From assembly GCA_037367405.1 (NCBI GenBank), contig JAZKJV010000086.1, positions 2,155,001-2,219,000 on the forward strand: a DNA stretch of 64,000 nucleotides, given 5' to 3'. Made by a program: the position numbers and the translations under genes. Source of the stretch: Ottelia alismoides. Its lineage: Eukaryota; Streptophyta; Magnoliopsida; Alismatales; Hydrocharitaceae. Numbering within the stretch: the first letter of the stretch is position 1; every line of letters starts with the position of its first letter. Positions 11,851 to 24,100 of this stretch are shown one piece after another. Below the pieces are notes generated by a model, which made no database searches, had not been told where the DNA came from, and saw nothing but the letters and a program-made list of their open reading frames with translations.

Positions 11851-13216
11851 GCACAACTTAGTAGTCTTTTTCGATTTTTCGCGGTTTTCTTTTCTACGAC
11901 TTTTCTGTAGATATTTGTAGATATATTTTTTATCTGATTGATTTACATATTTTCTCGACTGACACACTTCTGTTTTTGTTTCTTGTGAGGGCCCGAGGAC
12001 CGAGGCAGCTTTTTCGGAAGCCGAAGCAACCGCAGGATTTGAAGGCAGCTCTCTTTTGTACGGAGCCACAAGAGAGCGCGAGGAGGAGAACCGAAGTGAG
12101 GGAGCCACGGAATAGCCGCGAAATAAGCGTAGATTAGTTTAGATTAGATTAGTTTTTATTTTCTGCAGAATTATATTTTTGTAATAATACATGGACAGAG
12201 ACTTTGAACTGTGGTGACATTATCGGGGTCTGTTTCGCCGGGCACCGGTGTGCTCGGGGGACCTCACTGCTATTTTCACCGGTTTTGTTTTTCACATTTA
12301 TTTCTACTGCTTATTTGATTTACACGATTTTGATCTTAGCTTAGGATTTTGTTGATTGTGATGTAGTTAATTAGGATCCAAACACCTAATTATCTGCCTG
12401 TACCTATAGCTCGATAATTGGACGTAATTAATTAAATCACAAAGAAAAAGTCGGATTATTTAGGCTCTAGTCCACGTGCCTTGAGGAGTCACATACATCG
12501 CGTGCAGGATCCGTTGTGGCGGACACCGAGTGGCTCCCAAGATAGGACTCCGGACTTAGGCTTGAGTACCTGGCTACCGTTCTTCACGTGTAGAATTGCT
12601 TCTTCTAAGGTCGTTTTCCTCGTGCATCATATAGGTAGTTTATATTCTGTCTTTATTTTATGCGCGGATCACTTTGCATGTAGACTATTGGAGTCAAATA
12701 CACATTTCTTACTCTGCATGCATCATTGATTTCTCGCGCATCGGCTTTTTCATCTTCTCCCCCCAGTTTTTGGACTTAAAATAATCAGGGGAACCGAAAA
12801 ATTCGTTTGGCATTGTTTGATCAGAAAAATACCTAAAAACAAAAAATATAAAATTGGTACTGCTAAACACACTTGACCCTAAAAGTCATCTCACTTAAAA
12901 ATCTGTCTTGAGGAGAGCAACCCCCTCATTGTCTAGTTTGATTAAGCGAGAGAGTGACCCGCACACTAGGCTAGTACCACATCCGAACCCCGATCAGACT
13001 ACCGGCCTTTTATACGGGACAGTCTAGTTGGCGGATTGAATAACTATCAGCTCGCGTAACCGCTCTGATATCCTGATATGATTACCTAAATAAAATTGAC
13101 AAGATAATTGACCGAGCTCTTACGGTCTTCAGCTCAGTGTGGAGTAGGTGAATCCGGGGTTTGTTTTCTCATCTTGTGTGTTTCCAGATCTCATCCGCCT
13201 GACTCGCCAGATCGAG
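11851..13216 (+). other. Untranslated leader of A
   Basis: About 1.37 kb between PBS and first reading frames, the same length as in B. Segments shared with the B leader include AGGAGAGCAACCCC (12911-12924) with a following GCGAGAGAGTGAC-like run, and the end of the leader (about 13110-13160) with a Gly-rich GTGTGGAGTAGGTGAA-type stretch. Conservation between copies with unrelated ORFs suggests cis-acting RNA signals. Confidence 0.7.
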
Positions 13217-13456
13217 ATGATGGGCAGGAGGTCCCTTAGGCAGCCTCTGGATGCACTGCTTGACCGCACTCCAGCCCGTTCATCTAGGTTGGTTCGCGAG
13301 AGCCGATACCCGCTCTCCGAACCCGAGTTCGACTCCACCCTGTTCCCCCTTGACACCCTTCTTCCAATCCTGAGATACCAGTGCCAGATGCGAGACAGCA
13401 GACAGACGATTTATCGGCACCTGAGTTTGGGTCTTTTGCCTTTGCATAGACCATGA
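13217..13456 (+). CDS. Short ORF upstream of Athila gag, possible gag N-terminus
   Basis: An open frame of 79 codons starts at ATG 13217 (Met-Met-Gly-Arg-Arg...) and overlaps the gag ATG at 13453 by four bases in another frame. It is Arg/Leu-rich with no domain I recognise. It could be the true gag N-terminus separated by a frameshift, or a chance frame in GC-richer DNA. No upstream signal decides between these. Confidence 0.35.
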   Translation: MMGRRSLRQPLDALLDRTPARSSRLVRESRYPLSEPEFDSTLFPLDTLLPILRYQCQMRDSRQTIYRHLSLGLLPLHRP

Positions 13457-15879
13457 CCAACAGCGAGGAGCGCACCGAGGGTCAGAGGCCTGAGACGACC
13501 ACTTTCGTTCTAAACCAGGGTGCGATCAACACCACCATGCTAGCTTCCCTCGAGACCATGCAAAGACAGATACATGATCAGGGAGCTTTCATGGTGGATA
13601 TGAGGAGAGAGATGGAGTGGCTGAGGACCGCACGAGAGCAGTCGCGAGCTGAGGGACGGAGAGGGCCAGATCAGCCAGATGAGCCAGAGCAGCCGGGAGC
13701 AGCAGCAGAGCCGAGGCCGATGCGGGAGTTGCACAACCCCGGATCGACACTAATACACCAGTGGGTGGTTCTTCCGGCGATCGTGGGGGACTTCGAGTTC
13801 CCCTCGAACACACTTCAGCTTCTCCCCCGCTTCCACGGGCTCGCCACTGAGGAGACCCATATACATCTCCAGGAGTTTGATATGATCTATAGTACAGTCC
13901 ACGATCGTCAGGTGGACGAGGATACCATCAGGATGATTGCTTTTCCCTTCTCCCTCGCAGACAGAGCAGCCAACTGGCTGAAGCACTTGGGGAGATTTGT
14001 TTACATCTGGGAGCAACTCCGCACCGAGTACTTGAACAAGTATTATCCACTCAGGCGGATCAATGCAACGAGGGCCCTGATCAGCAACTTCTCCATGCTC
14101 CCCAACGAGCAGTCTCACGAGGCACGGGAGAGGTTTCGAGAGCTCACCGACATATTTCCGCACCACGATATCACGAAGCCAAACCTAGTTCAGATCTTCT
14201 TCTACAGGTTGACACTAGAGCTGCAGGGCCTGGTGAATGCTTCTTGTGGCGGTTCCTACTTCGCCAAGGATGAGGATCAGGTATGGGCCATCTACGAGGA
14301 GATGGCCGAGAACTACACAGTGATGTCCCAGACCCGACTCTACAATCAGGGATGCCCACAGCCACAGACCGTGCAATACCAGAGGATAGCACGGGTCGAT
14401 GCCGGTCCTTCCACTTCGTCTGCGATAGACGCGCAGGCCGAGTCCACAGCCACGGACATGGCCATCATCAATGAGAAGCTAGACCGGATCGAGATGATAG
14501 AGAAGAAGCAGTACCAGGGCATCACGTAGATGTATCAGATGGCACAGATGCTGAGTGATATGAAGACACAACTCATGTGTCTCCAGGAGGCACAGACGGC
14601 TTCTCAGCCCCGTCTTCAGTCACGAGGAGATCCGAGAAGTAGTAGTGGCTCGTCCCAACGCTCCAGTCAGCCTAAACAGGTTCACCTTGTACAGGCGGAG
14701 CCGTACCGGCAGCCACAGCTGTACTACCAGTCACCATCGTCCCCAGACACTCAGATGGTGGTCTACCAGCCGGATCAGCCCCTAGCAGTACTCCCGCCAC
14801 ATCCCTACGAGCTGGAGCCGTTGATGGATATCAACGGGATTTGGTACGACCGACCCCAGCCCGGTATAAGACGAGATCATCCCGGATTCCGCTGGTCGGC
14901 TGGAGGCACCAGTTCCCAAAAGCAACCTCCATTTCAGGGTGGCCAGTACGGCCATCAGCGAGAGCAGCACCAGCAGCCCCCAGTACCCCAGCAACAGTCA
15001 TCCCAACCACCACAGCAGTACGGTCCTTGTCCCTATCAGCAGGGACAACCTTGGAGGCGAGAGCAGCCTCAGCAGCAGTATCATCCACAGTACCCCTCTC
15101 ACCCGCACCATCAGCAGCAGCCTCACTACCAGCAAGGCCACCCGTCAGGTTCTCATGGGACAGCCTATGAGAATCCCACCTTGGATGATCTGGCCCGCCT
15201 CATGACCGAGCAGCAGGACACTTTTCGATGGAAGATGGATGAGTTCCGCAAAGGAGATGCGGGAGATCAAGAGAGGAAGGCTGCCACTCCTGCCCAGATT
15301 GAGCCAAACCCGAACAACCTCAAGAGGAGGTCTGAGCAGGTAGAGTTCACTGAGATTACTACTCCTAGTGTTTCACTTGGTGATATGTCTGCATACATGT
15401 TTGATGTAGATTTTGTTACACTTATGAGCGGTAGGATGCCAGCAGGCGGCGCCTCATCTGAGCGACGACCCCACGCCACTCCAGGAGCGCCAGACGAGGA
15501 GGAGCGCGGTATTAATGCCGCGAGAGATGATGATGGTGGTGCTGACACCACCATGGTTGATGATCCAGCAGACGATACTGAGGCCGTCGTTTCACCAGAT
15601 GGAGGAGGTGGTACTGACGCCATCGCCGTTGTTGAGCTAGAGCGCGGTACTGAGGCCGCGAGTCGACATGCCGAGGGTGGTACTAAGGCCACCATTTCCA
15701 CTTCTACTTGTCATGTTGTTTTTCCTTCAGTACTTATATCTCGGGACATTACTGCGAATAAAGGGAATGTTTGTTGTTTTCAGATCCACATGTGTTGTAT
15801 GATGTTGTTTGTGTGGATTCTACTATTCATGAGCATGCCAGACCCTCTCCTAGTCCTTCATATGAGAAGGACCCTGTGA
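13453..15879 (+). pseudogene. gag: Athila gag (capsid core plus Gln/Pro-rich C-terminal region), one in-frame stop
   Basis: Gag forms the capsid that packages element RNA. The frame opens at ATG 13453. Residues about 1-90 are charged with Glu/Arg-rich runs. Residues about 120-290 show the Athila retrotransposon-gag core: FHGLATEE, FPFSLADRAANWL, a Trp-Glu-Gln-Leu..Tyr-Leu-Asn-Lys-Tyr-Tyr-Pro box, ERFRELTDIFPHHDI and VNASCGGSYFAK. A TAG at 14527-14529 interrupts the frame, which then continues from ATG 14530 for 449 codons: a Gln/Pro/His-rich segment with an Athila-like HPGFRW box, then acidic Asp/Gly-rich sequence. There is no CCHC knuckle, which is normal for Athila. The stop looks like one CAG-to-TAG decay; programmed readthrough has no support. 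Confidence 0.85.
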
Positions 15880-15966
15880 TCCCCTTTCCACGAGCACTTC
15901 ATATGGAAAAAGGGGAAGAAAATAGAAAATCAGAAAAAGAATCATCAGATAGAGTTCAGCCAGCAG

Positions 15967-16540
15967 ATGATAGATAGATTTCACATACCGCTGACTCTTC
16001 AGGAGGCCTTGGAGCACATTCCTCTACTCCAGAGATCACTCAGAGATAGGACCACAGTTAGGAGGAAGAGGAGGAACCATCAGTCTGAGATCCATGTGCT
16101 TACTCGTGCCACTTGTTTCGTGATTCAGAACCGTCTACAAGCCAAGAGGCCAGATGCAGGAGCCCCATATATCAGATGCCACATTCATGAGCAGAGGTTC
16201 GACTGCACTCTATTAGACAATGGTTCTTCGATCAACCTACTTTTGGCAGCCCTTCTCAACCGCTTCGAGTTGGGCACTCTCCGATAGAGCAGGACAACCC
16301 TTCAATTTGCTGATCGATCTATCAAGAGGCTGAAGGGGTTGCTGAAGGATGTTGTCGTCACGATTCAGGTCCTGAAATTTCCCGTGGACTTCGTTGTGTT
16401 GGACATGGAGATCCCTGAGTCCATGACCGATACCTCAGTTTATTTTAGGATGCCCGTTCTTGGCCACAACCAAGGCAGTGTCCGACCATGATAGCGAGAA
16501 GGTATACTTTTGCGTTGAGGGCGAGAGTATACAAATAGAG
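15967..16540 (+). pseudogene. pol: Athila aspartic protease domain remnant
   Basis: Retropepsin-like domain that cleaves the polyprotein. The frame from 15967 has the pre-protease helix (ALEHIPLLQRSLRD), then the active-site region Asp-Asn-Gly-Ser-Ser-Ile-Asn-Leu-Leu at about 16218-16245, a beta region with ADRSIKRLKG after an in-frame TAG (16286-16288), and VDFVVLDME. A one-base shift near 16455 moves the Leu-Gly..Leu-Ala-Thr box into the frame beginning at 16460. The catalytic triplet reads Asp-Asn-Gly rather than Asp-Ser/Thr-Gly, so activity is doubtful even apart from the breaks. Confidence 0.75.
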
Positions 16541-16925
16541 ATGGTCAAGGAGACTAGAGCCAGAGATTCAGCTTGCTCAGAGCCGACCACAGATTCAGAG
16601 CAGATAACAGAGGCAGGGAGAGACATCCACCAGGACTACGATTTTGTGGTTACCGATGACGAGGCAGTTTGGGCAGATCCAATCGCACAGGCCATCCTCT
16701 CACCATCAGAGTTCGTTGATGCAGAGACGCCAGCAGAGGAGAGCCTGGAGAGCGCATTCCTGGTCCAGGATACTTTTCAGGCAGCAGATCCGGTTCCCAA
16801 CCGCGAGACAGATTTTTGTGAGTATGATACAAATCCCTCAAAGTCAGATAGTGATTGGGCAGAGTTCGATGATTCGACACCATGTCTGACTTCTACTGCC
16901 TACAGCTAGGGAGGAGGTTGATTCC
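16541..16925 (+). pseudogene. Acidic linker between protease and RT in A
   Basis: Continues the frame open from 16460 to 16909. Rich in Asp, Glu and Ser, with no recognised domain. Such linkers occur between protease and RT in Athila polyproteins. The corresponding place in family B holds a much longer Ser/Tyr/acidic region, so the two may be distantly related; this is a guess from composition. Confidence 0.5.
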
Positions 16926-17940
16926 GTGCAGAGCAGAGACAATCTAGTAGAGCAGCCTTCTCCAAATTCAGATTGTGAGCGAGAGTTCTCTTTCTCCCAT
17001 GCAGATTTGGCAGCATTCACTCAGACTTTTCAGAGGCCAAATCCGCCAGCACCTACTTGTCCAGAGCTGAAGCCACTACCGTCATCGCTGAAGTATAGGT
17101 TCCTTGCGGGTGAGCATGAGATGTACCCAGTCATTATCTTCGCTGATCTGACTGGAGAGAAAGAATCCCATCTGATGGGGGTTCTTGAAAAGAATCGCAA
17201 GGCGATAGGATGGAGTGTAGCCGATCTCCAGGGGATAAGTCTGGCTCTATGCTCCCACCATATCTATCTCGAGGAGGAGGCAAAGTCGTCGCGTCAGTTC
17301 CAGCGGCTGCTGAACCCGAATCTTTGAGAGGTTGTCATGAAGGAGATCTCAAAATGGTGGAGAATCGATTTTATCTACCCCATCTCTGACTCCAAGTGGG
17401 TCAGTCCATTACATGTGGTGCCCAATAAGATGGGCATCACCACAGTTGTCAGTGAGTCTGGAGAGGAGATCGCTACTCGGGTACCCATTTCTTGGCGGGT
17501 CTGTGTGGACTACACACGGTTGAACCAGGCCACCAAGAAGGATCATTTCCTCTGCCTTTATTGATCAGATTATTGAGAGGCTGGTAGGGAAGATCCATTA
17601 CTATTTCTTGGATGGGTACTCCGGATATAATCAGGTGGCCATCGTGCCCGAGGACCAAGACAAGACCACCTTCACCTGTCCTTTCGGGACATATGCTTTC
17701 AGACGCATGCCCTTTGGATTGTGCAACGCTTCGACAACATTCCAGAGATGCATGCTGTCCATCTTTTCGGACATGGTGGGGGAGTGCTTGGAGGTCTTCA
17801 TGGATGATTTCTCGGTCTACGGCGATGGATTTGATTCTTGTCTTGACTGCCTAGATCGAGTCCTTCAGCGATGCATTGAGGTCCATCTTGTGTTGTCTTG
17901 GGAGAAGAGTCATTCATGGTGACTCAGGGGACGGTGCTTG
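16926..17940 (+). pseudogene. pol: Athila reverse transcriptase, first part, split by C1
   Basis: RT copies element RNA into DNA. In order: the pre-RT box PELKPLPSSLKY and KAIGWSVADLQGIS; Asn-Pro-Asn-Leu then TGA (17325-17327, likely a decayed CGA); YPISDSKWVSPLHVVP; WRVCVDYTRLNQATKKDHF; a frameshift near 17555; LDGYSGYNQVAI; TFTCPFGTYAFRRMPFGLCN; and the catalytic box VFMDDFSVYGD (FMDD in place of YxDD, usual for Athila). A one-base loss near 17915 shifts the frame just before the Copia insertion at 17941. The frame resumes at 28542 as VLGH-IISNRGMEV, showing that the two parts were contiguous. Confidence 0.9.
17936..17940. other. Target-site duplication GCTTG, left copy (C1)
   Basis: GCTTG precedes the C1 start TGAAGGAT and recurs at 28537-28541 directly after its end TTCCAACA. 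Removing C1 and one GCTTG rejoins the RT reading across the junction. Confidence 0.95.
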
Positions 17941-18443
17941 TGAAGGATATGGAATTTATCCTCAAGCGCATCACGGAAGCGTGATCGTCGTATCGGATAC
18001 GACGAAGAACGACTAGTCATACTAGTTGTTCGGTGCAACGGAATTTATAATTTTTTATTCGATGAAACCACATGATCCGAGAACCATTCTCAGATCATTT
18101 CATCTATAACCACAACAAGTATAATGCAATACCTCTTGAAGCGTGGTTGATCAAGTCTCTAAAGAAAAAGACCTCATGTCTCAAGTCCGATCGTCGGCGA
18201 GACCGCTGGCGAGCGCGGGGATGAACCGTGTTGTCCTCGCAATCCAAGAAGTTGATCCAAGCGTGGTTGCTCCTGATCTCGTCGTACGAGATCGAATGTC
18301 TCCTTCGTGAGTGCAGCACTCCAAGAAGACGGAGAACCGAAGAACGTCGAAGCGGCGACGCGGTGGTGAATGCGATGATGATTCTCTCCTCTAGGGTTTG
18401 GTGGTCGGCCACCAATTAGAGGGAGAGAGGGTAGACGTGTACC

Positions 18444-18482
<39 letters not shown>

Positions 18483-20483
18483 CCAATAATTCATATGTAA
18501 AGAGAGAGCATGGTATGCCTCTCTATTTATAGGGTTTTGGGATCCATGGATCTCAATCCATGGGACACATAAAATCAATGGGTGAGATTGATTTATGTCA
18601 ATCCAATGGTCAAGATTGTTGTTGGAAAAACCAACAAATTTAAGTTAAAATATATTTGACAAAAATCAAATATAAATTAGTCCTAAATCAAACCAATAAA
18701 TAAGGAGAGAATACATACATGGAGATTACAATTCCATGTATAACATGGTGGACGACCACCCATTCCAAATAGGACATGGGTGCCGCCCACCCCTTTCCTA
18801 ATGGAGGGCAATCTCATGATAATTCATGAGATTGCATATCTCCATGGAAATTCTCTCTTTATTTATTTCCAACAACTTTTGTTGGATTTTATTCTTCAAA
18901 AATAATTCACAATTATATTTGAGAATATTGCAATCTTGCCATGGAAAAATTGTGAATCATATTCACAACCCAAAACAACATATAATTTACATTGTCAATT
19001 AATTACACAATGTGTATCAAATACACATAATAATTAATCAACACATATAAATTATAATTAGCTCTCTCTAATACATTATAGATCACATTTATAATATATT
19101 ATGAATAATTGGATATTTCTATCCACGTTATTCTTATCCATAATAATTAAATCACATTTAATTACATTGGATAATTTCTTCATACATCAATATGATTAAA
19201 TCACATTTAATAATCATTTCTTCATTGGTTAGATCTTATGGAATTATTCTTGAACCCTTCAAGAATAATGCAATCTCTCCGCAGATACTTGGAGATAAGG
19301 ACAGGACGATTGTATTGTTCCACGTATAGTGACATGGATATTGAGATCATATCTCAAATCCAGATCGCGGGCCTCCCATAGATGCTTGATTAAATCAAGA
19401 CCATAAATCTAATCTTCTCATTGTATCTGAATCACATTCAGATCAATGTCCAACACTTGGACCAAGATCAGATCACTTCTCTACTGAGAGGAGTCACTAA
19501 AATCCAGACCCGTTTCATCACTCCCTAGGAATGGAAGCGTCATGGTTATACAATCGTTTACGATCAAATCACCCCCAGGTATTCCCAATACCTGTACATC
19601 CTGCATACTGGAAGTCTCAGACTAAACCGAAGAATTGGATCAACTTTATACTGTCTACTTCATGGTTTTATCAGTAAGTTTCTCATTCTATCATTGGGAG
19701 TTGGTATCGATCATATACTTTCCAAAAGCATATATCATACCTAGGTCTTGATCATATACTTTCCAAAAGTATATATCAAACCTACAAACTCAGTCAAGCT
19801 TCCAAAGCGAGACGACCATGCGCATGGAATTTGATTCTTCCCAATATCTCATGAGTGAGCTCATGTCTTCCGGTTCAGTAACTGAACCTGTATGATCCCT
19901 TTGAGAGATCGTATTACTCATATGCCATTATGTGCACACCAGCGCGCCGGTGTATAGACCTTGATTAGGTCATCAACCTATTGGTCTGCCAAATGTACAC
20001 ACACAGGCATATAGTAACACATCTGTCTCCGGTCATAGGATGCGTGCCTATATCATGACAACATACGATATAGGACTTTGGTTATCTCGATCTCGTTAAG
20101 TCAACTCTTTGACCTAACTAATCTGATACCTCCGAATCTCTATTCCTATGCAGAGGACCTGCATCAAGAGGTCGGTCAGATATCAGCCTTCAGAGATAGG
20201 ATTGCCATCTCCTACTCAGGTTGTAGATCATCTCTTAATAATCATTTGACGGTGCTTGATGAGTCCTCAATCTAACCCTTTAGATATTCATCCAAGCACC
20301 AGCCTCCATGATTCAATAGTTGAATCAACAGTTGTATGATTATGAAGATGGCCATGGTACATAACCCTAATTGTACTAAGGGACCTATTACGCAAATTAT
20401 TCATTCTTCATTTCAGATCAGGGAATGATATATGCAATAATATTTATTGCATAATGGCTCGCCATGGGCTCGCATTTCCAACA
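17941..20483 (-). repeat. C1 3' LTR (left copy, 2543 bp)
   Basis: TG...CA-bounded direct repeat of 26013-28536. It includes a (GA)n tract at 18449-18480 longer than in its partner. The ORFs at about 18104-18578 on either strand recur in every LTR of this family and show no known domain, so they are not taken as genes. Confidence 0.95.
18449..18480. repeat. (GA)n microsatellite in the C1 left LTR
   Basis: About 16 GA units, against about 7 at the same place in the right LTR (26519-26532). The sister LTRs were identical on insertion, so this is replication slippage since then. Confidence 0.9.
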
Positions 20484-20498
20484 ATCTCTCACTAGCCC
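20484..20498 (-). other. C1 polypurine tract
   Basis: The minus strand reads GGGCTAGTGAGAGAT directly before the 3' LTR start TGTTGG; it primes plus-strand DNA synthesis. The C3 and C2 copies have GTGGGAGAT here, so C1 has one G-to-A change. Confidence 0.8.
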
Positions 20499-23400
20499 AA
20501 AGAGCCATTAATGGGCTAATCATTTAAACCCGCACTCATGTGACAATCATAGGCTATTTAGAAAATAGCTAGGTAAGCTGATCAATCACTCTGTTCCTAC
20601 GAGACTACGCCAAGTCCTTTTACGGCACTTGCATATCCCCAGTAATAGTGCTCGTATCTAATCCGAATGTTGCATCTTATGCAACTAATACTCAAACTTG
20701 TTATTTATAGTGTCCTTGACACTACATCTTAACAATTATCATAACCAGCATTTTCATAATCGTTATCAGAATACCCTTATTCCTGGAGATCACTATCTCT
20801 TAAGGTATCCATAGTTAAGACCTTTTAGATCTCTATATATAAAGTCTTAAGCTTTTGAAGATAAGACTTTGAGATCACTATCTCAAAATCTGGTCATCTA
20901 TGAAGATTTTGTTATTACTGCAACTAAGTGTTTTATTTCCATAGTAGGTTTAGTAACAGTTTACTACTCCCACTGCATGGCAGCCATCTGGCTTTTGTAC
21001 ACATCTAGCACACTCCCGGCTTCTCAGAACTGATGCCCAAGGGCGAGTAGTTCTAGCATTCACTTCCTCAACTCTTTGAGGTGCTATCCCTTTAGATAGG
21101 TCAGTACCATATCTTAAGGGATGGAAGCCTTTCTTGGAATTTCTATGAATAGAATATGTCCAAGGTGTACTACAAATGTGACAGTCCAATTATCCTCTTC
21201 TCTTGGCTTCTGAACAACTTCAGAACTAAGATCTAAGAGGTATCTTTGAAATCATATTTCAAGATATGGAATAGCCAGTCTATAAAACACTTATTATCAT
21301 TCTTATATCATTCTAAATGATTAGGATATTATCTACATTTAGCACGATGAACACAAAGGCACTTCCACTAAGCTTCACATGGCTCATCAAGATTCTATCT
21401 TAAATCATAACAATTATAATTCCATTAAATCTTATGGTCCAACTTCAAGAATCTTATTTGAGTCCATAGAGGGATTCCTTAGCTTGCACACCTTGCTTTC
21501 CTCAACCATGAAGCCATGGGGCTACTTCATGTGAATATCCTCAAAGAGGTATTCGTAAAGGAATGCAATATTGACTTACATCTCAAAGATGCAATAGTCA
21601 AGTTGTGTAGCTAAGGTTAGCAATAATCTGACGATTTTAAGCATGGTCACCGAAGAGCAAGTCTCATTGCAAGCAATGTCTTCTCTTCCAGTGTGTAGCT
21701 TATGGCTACGAACCGTGCTTTGAACATCTCTACCTTCTCATCAGGTTCCCTTTCTCTTGAAGATCCATTTACACATTTACGGGTCTTACCCATATAGGTG
21801 GATCCTCGAGGGTCCATATACAACACTTGTATATGAAGTCTACTTTAGACTTTTATTGCTAACATCCATCTTTCCATGTTATGATCCTCAGGAATTTCAT
21901 CACATGAAATCCGACCATTGTCAGATTTCTCTGACACATGGAATCCATCCTCAAACTCATTTAAAAAGGTATTAGTGTTTCATCTTTAATTGTCCTTTTA
22001 GTTTCCAATTTCAGGAGCTTCATTATCTTCTCAAGATAAATGAGTTCCTACACTTCATTTTCATCTTGATTCTCAAGAGTCTCAACCTCCAAGAATCATA
22101 TTCTCAGAGATGAGATGCTTAGAATCTCAAGGTCATAAAGTAGTATCCAATACCATCCTTTATTTTCCTAATGAAGCAGCACTTTCAAGTGCTAGATTCC
22201 AACATACATGGAACCTTATTAAGGATATACATTGTAGTCTCTACTACACATCTATACCTGGAAACTAAGGGATAATTACGTTAAAATTCATCATTGATAA
22301 GATCATGTCACACATGATTCAATTGTATCTCCCTATAACTTTATTGAGTTAAGGTGTGTTAGGAGGATTGAGATAGAAATGATATTCATATCTCCATAAG
22401 GTATTCTTTGAATTCATCTAACAGGTACAGACTACCTAGATTAGATCAAATTTATTTTATCTTCCTTCAATCTTTGGTTCTAAACCAAACTTGTGAAATC
22501 TTTGAACTTTTCAAAGGTTTCTAAGTGAAGAGAAGAAATCTTATATCATACATAATCATCAACAGATATCATATATCCATAATGTTTACTATGATATGGA
22601 TGATCTGCATACATCAATATGTATGAGATCCTGAGTACCTTGACATCTTACACCTTTCCCAAGGAAGGGTGTATTGGACATTTTTACTTTGAATACAATA
22701 TTCAAAAGTGTGTAAGATTTGAACTTTTAGACAATCTAAAGTTTCATCTCTCACTAGTCCATTGATCTCATCAACAGATATATGTCCAAAACTTGATGTT
22801 AGATCATTGTCAAATGATCTTCATCCTCCTATTGATCTTTAAGGTTTAATTTCAGTATTTAGAAATGTTGATGAACCATTCATCAATTTTTCTAATTTAG
22901 TGGAGTCCACTAGATTTTAGATTACTTTCTGAAATATCTTCATCATAACTCTTTATGATAGGTCCGTTCCAGAATTCATGTTTATTTCCAACATTTAGAA
23001 ACAAACAATGAGTGTATTCTAATGTCTAGGTCATAGAGACATTCTCTAAGACTAAGGGCTCTCCCACTGAAATTAACAAGTCTATCAATCCAACAGAGAT
23101 TGTTGCAACAATTGCATCAATGTCTATGTGGATGACTATAAATCTTAAGATCAGATTTTCTAATCTTCCAATATATATATGCAATCAATTGCAAGTGTCA
23201 TTAGAAGATTGAGATACAACTATCTGACTTTATCTTATCAAATAAGAAAGTCAATTTCAATGATTATATGTAGATTATTCTGATGCTCTATCCGAGTCCT
23301 TCTCTAAGGATTCTAGACAGACTTGATAGTCATACTATCAACACATCAATTTATTGCAGTATTGGCATTCATCCAACTGTTTGGATGTCATATGGAAGTC

Positions 23401-24100
23401 ACAGAGGTACAGTCAACTCTTTGAATATACTTCTTACTTGGGTCCAACCCATGCTTCCATTGCGCTCCCTTTATCTATGAGCAACCATTGCTTAAGACTA
23501 AGGATCTCTTACGTTAAATTCAAAAGAATTTAATATAAGATCATTTCAACATTCATACATGCTTCATTAAATTCATACACTATGAATATTATGAAGCTTC
23601 ATGAATGACTAGAGTATAGATAGTAGAATGATGACACTCATCATCTACATCCATCTAAACTCTTAAAACATAGGTTCAGGTAGGTACTCAAACAATTTGA
23701 ATACATCATCTCTTATAGAGCTACCATTCTGCATGATGCAGAGAACCATGTCACTCATGATTAAATGTCAAGAGCACATATGTATGCCAGAATATCTTCA
23801 TTAATTTTATAAGGATTATTTGACAATTGCGATCATCATCGACATGTCACTTCCAAAGTACATACGATGAGAGATCAAGACTATAGAGACATACAAACCC
23901 TAAGGTTGTAGTCCTATTATCTATTTAATTGTCATTCCTCATTATTTTGAGGAAACTTGCACATTGAAACCACATACATTATGTGTTCAACTGCAAGTAC
24001 AATATCTGGATCATGAGTCCAATCCATGATATTTTACTGGTTATTATTGAGTATAACATTGAGTGGGTTTTAATGAAGGATTATCTGAAATAAGAAATTT
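20499..24100 (-). pseudogene. pol: C1 Copia pol remnant (RT/RNase H recognisable)
   Basis: Minus-strand reading shows Copia RT landmarks in order from high to low coordinates. About 21735-21880: the WIFKRK box that opens the RT domain, with a frameshift. About 21320-21360: the catalytic YVDD box reads Asn-Val-Asp-Asn. 20950-21189: an open stretch with NSKKGFHPLRYGTDLSK and a decayed Ala-Val-Gly-Val-Val box, the RT-to-RNase H region. Integrase, protease and gag could not be identified in the remaining decayed sequence (about 21900-24100). No frame exceeds about 80 codons. The lesions are shared with C3, so they predate this insertion. Confidence 0.7.

Noticed and set aside
14527..14529. Programmed stop-codon readthrough of gag
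   Set aside because: The context after TAG is ATGTAT, not a known readthrough signal, and the element is decayed elsewhere; simple mutation is more likely.
18104..18578. Minus-strand ORFs of 103 and 134 codons, repeated at 26176-26632
   Set aside because: They recur because they lie in the LTRs; frames differ between LTR copies and show no domain.
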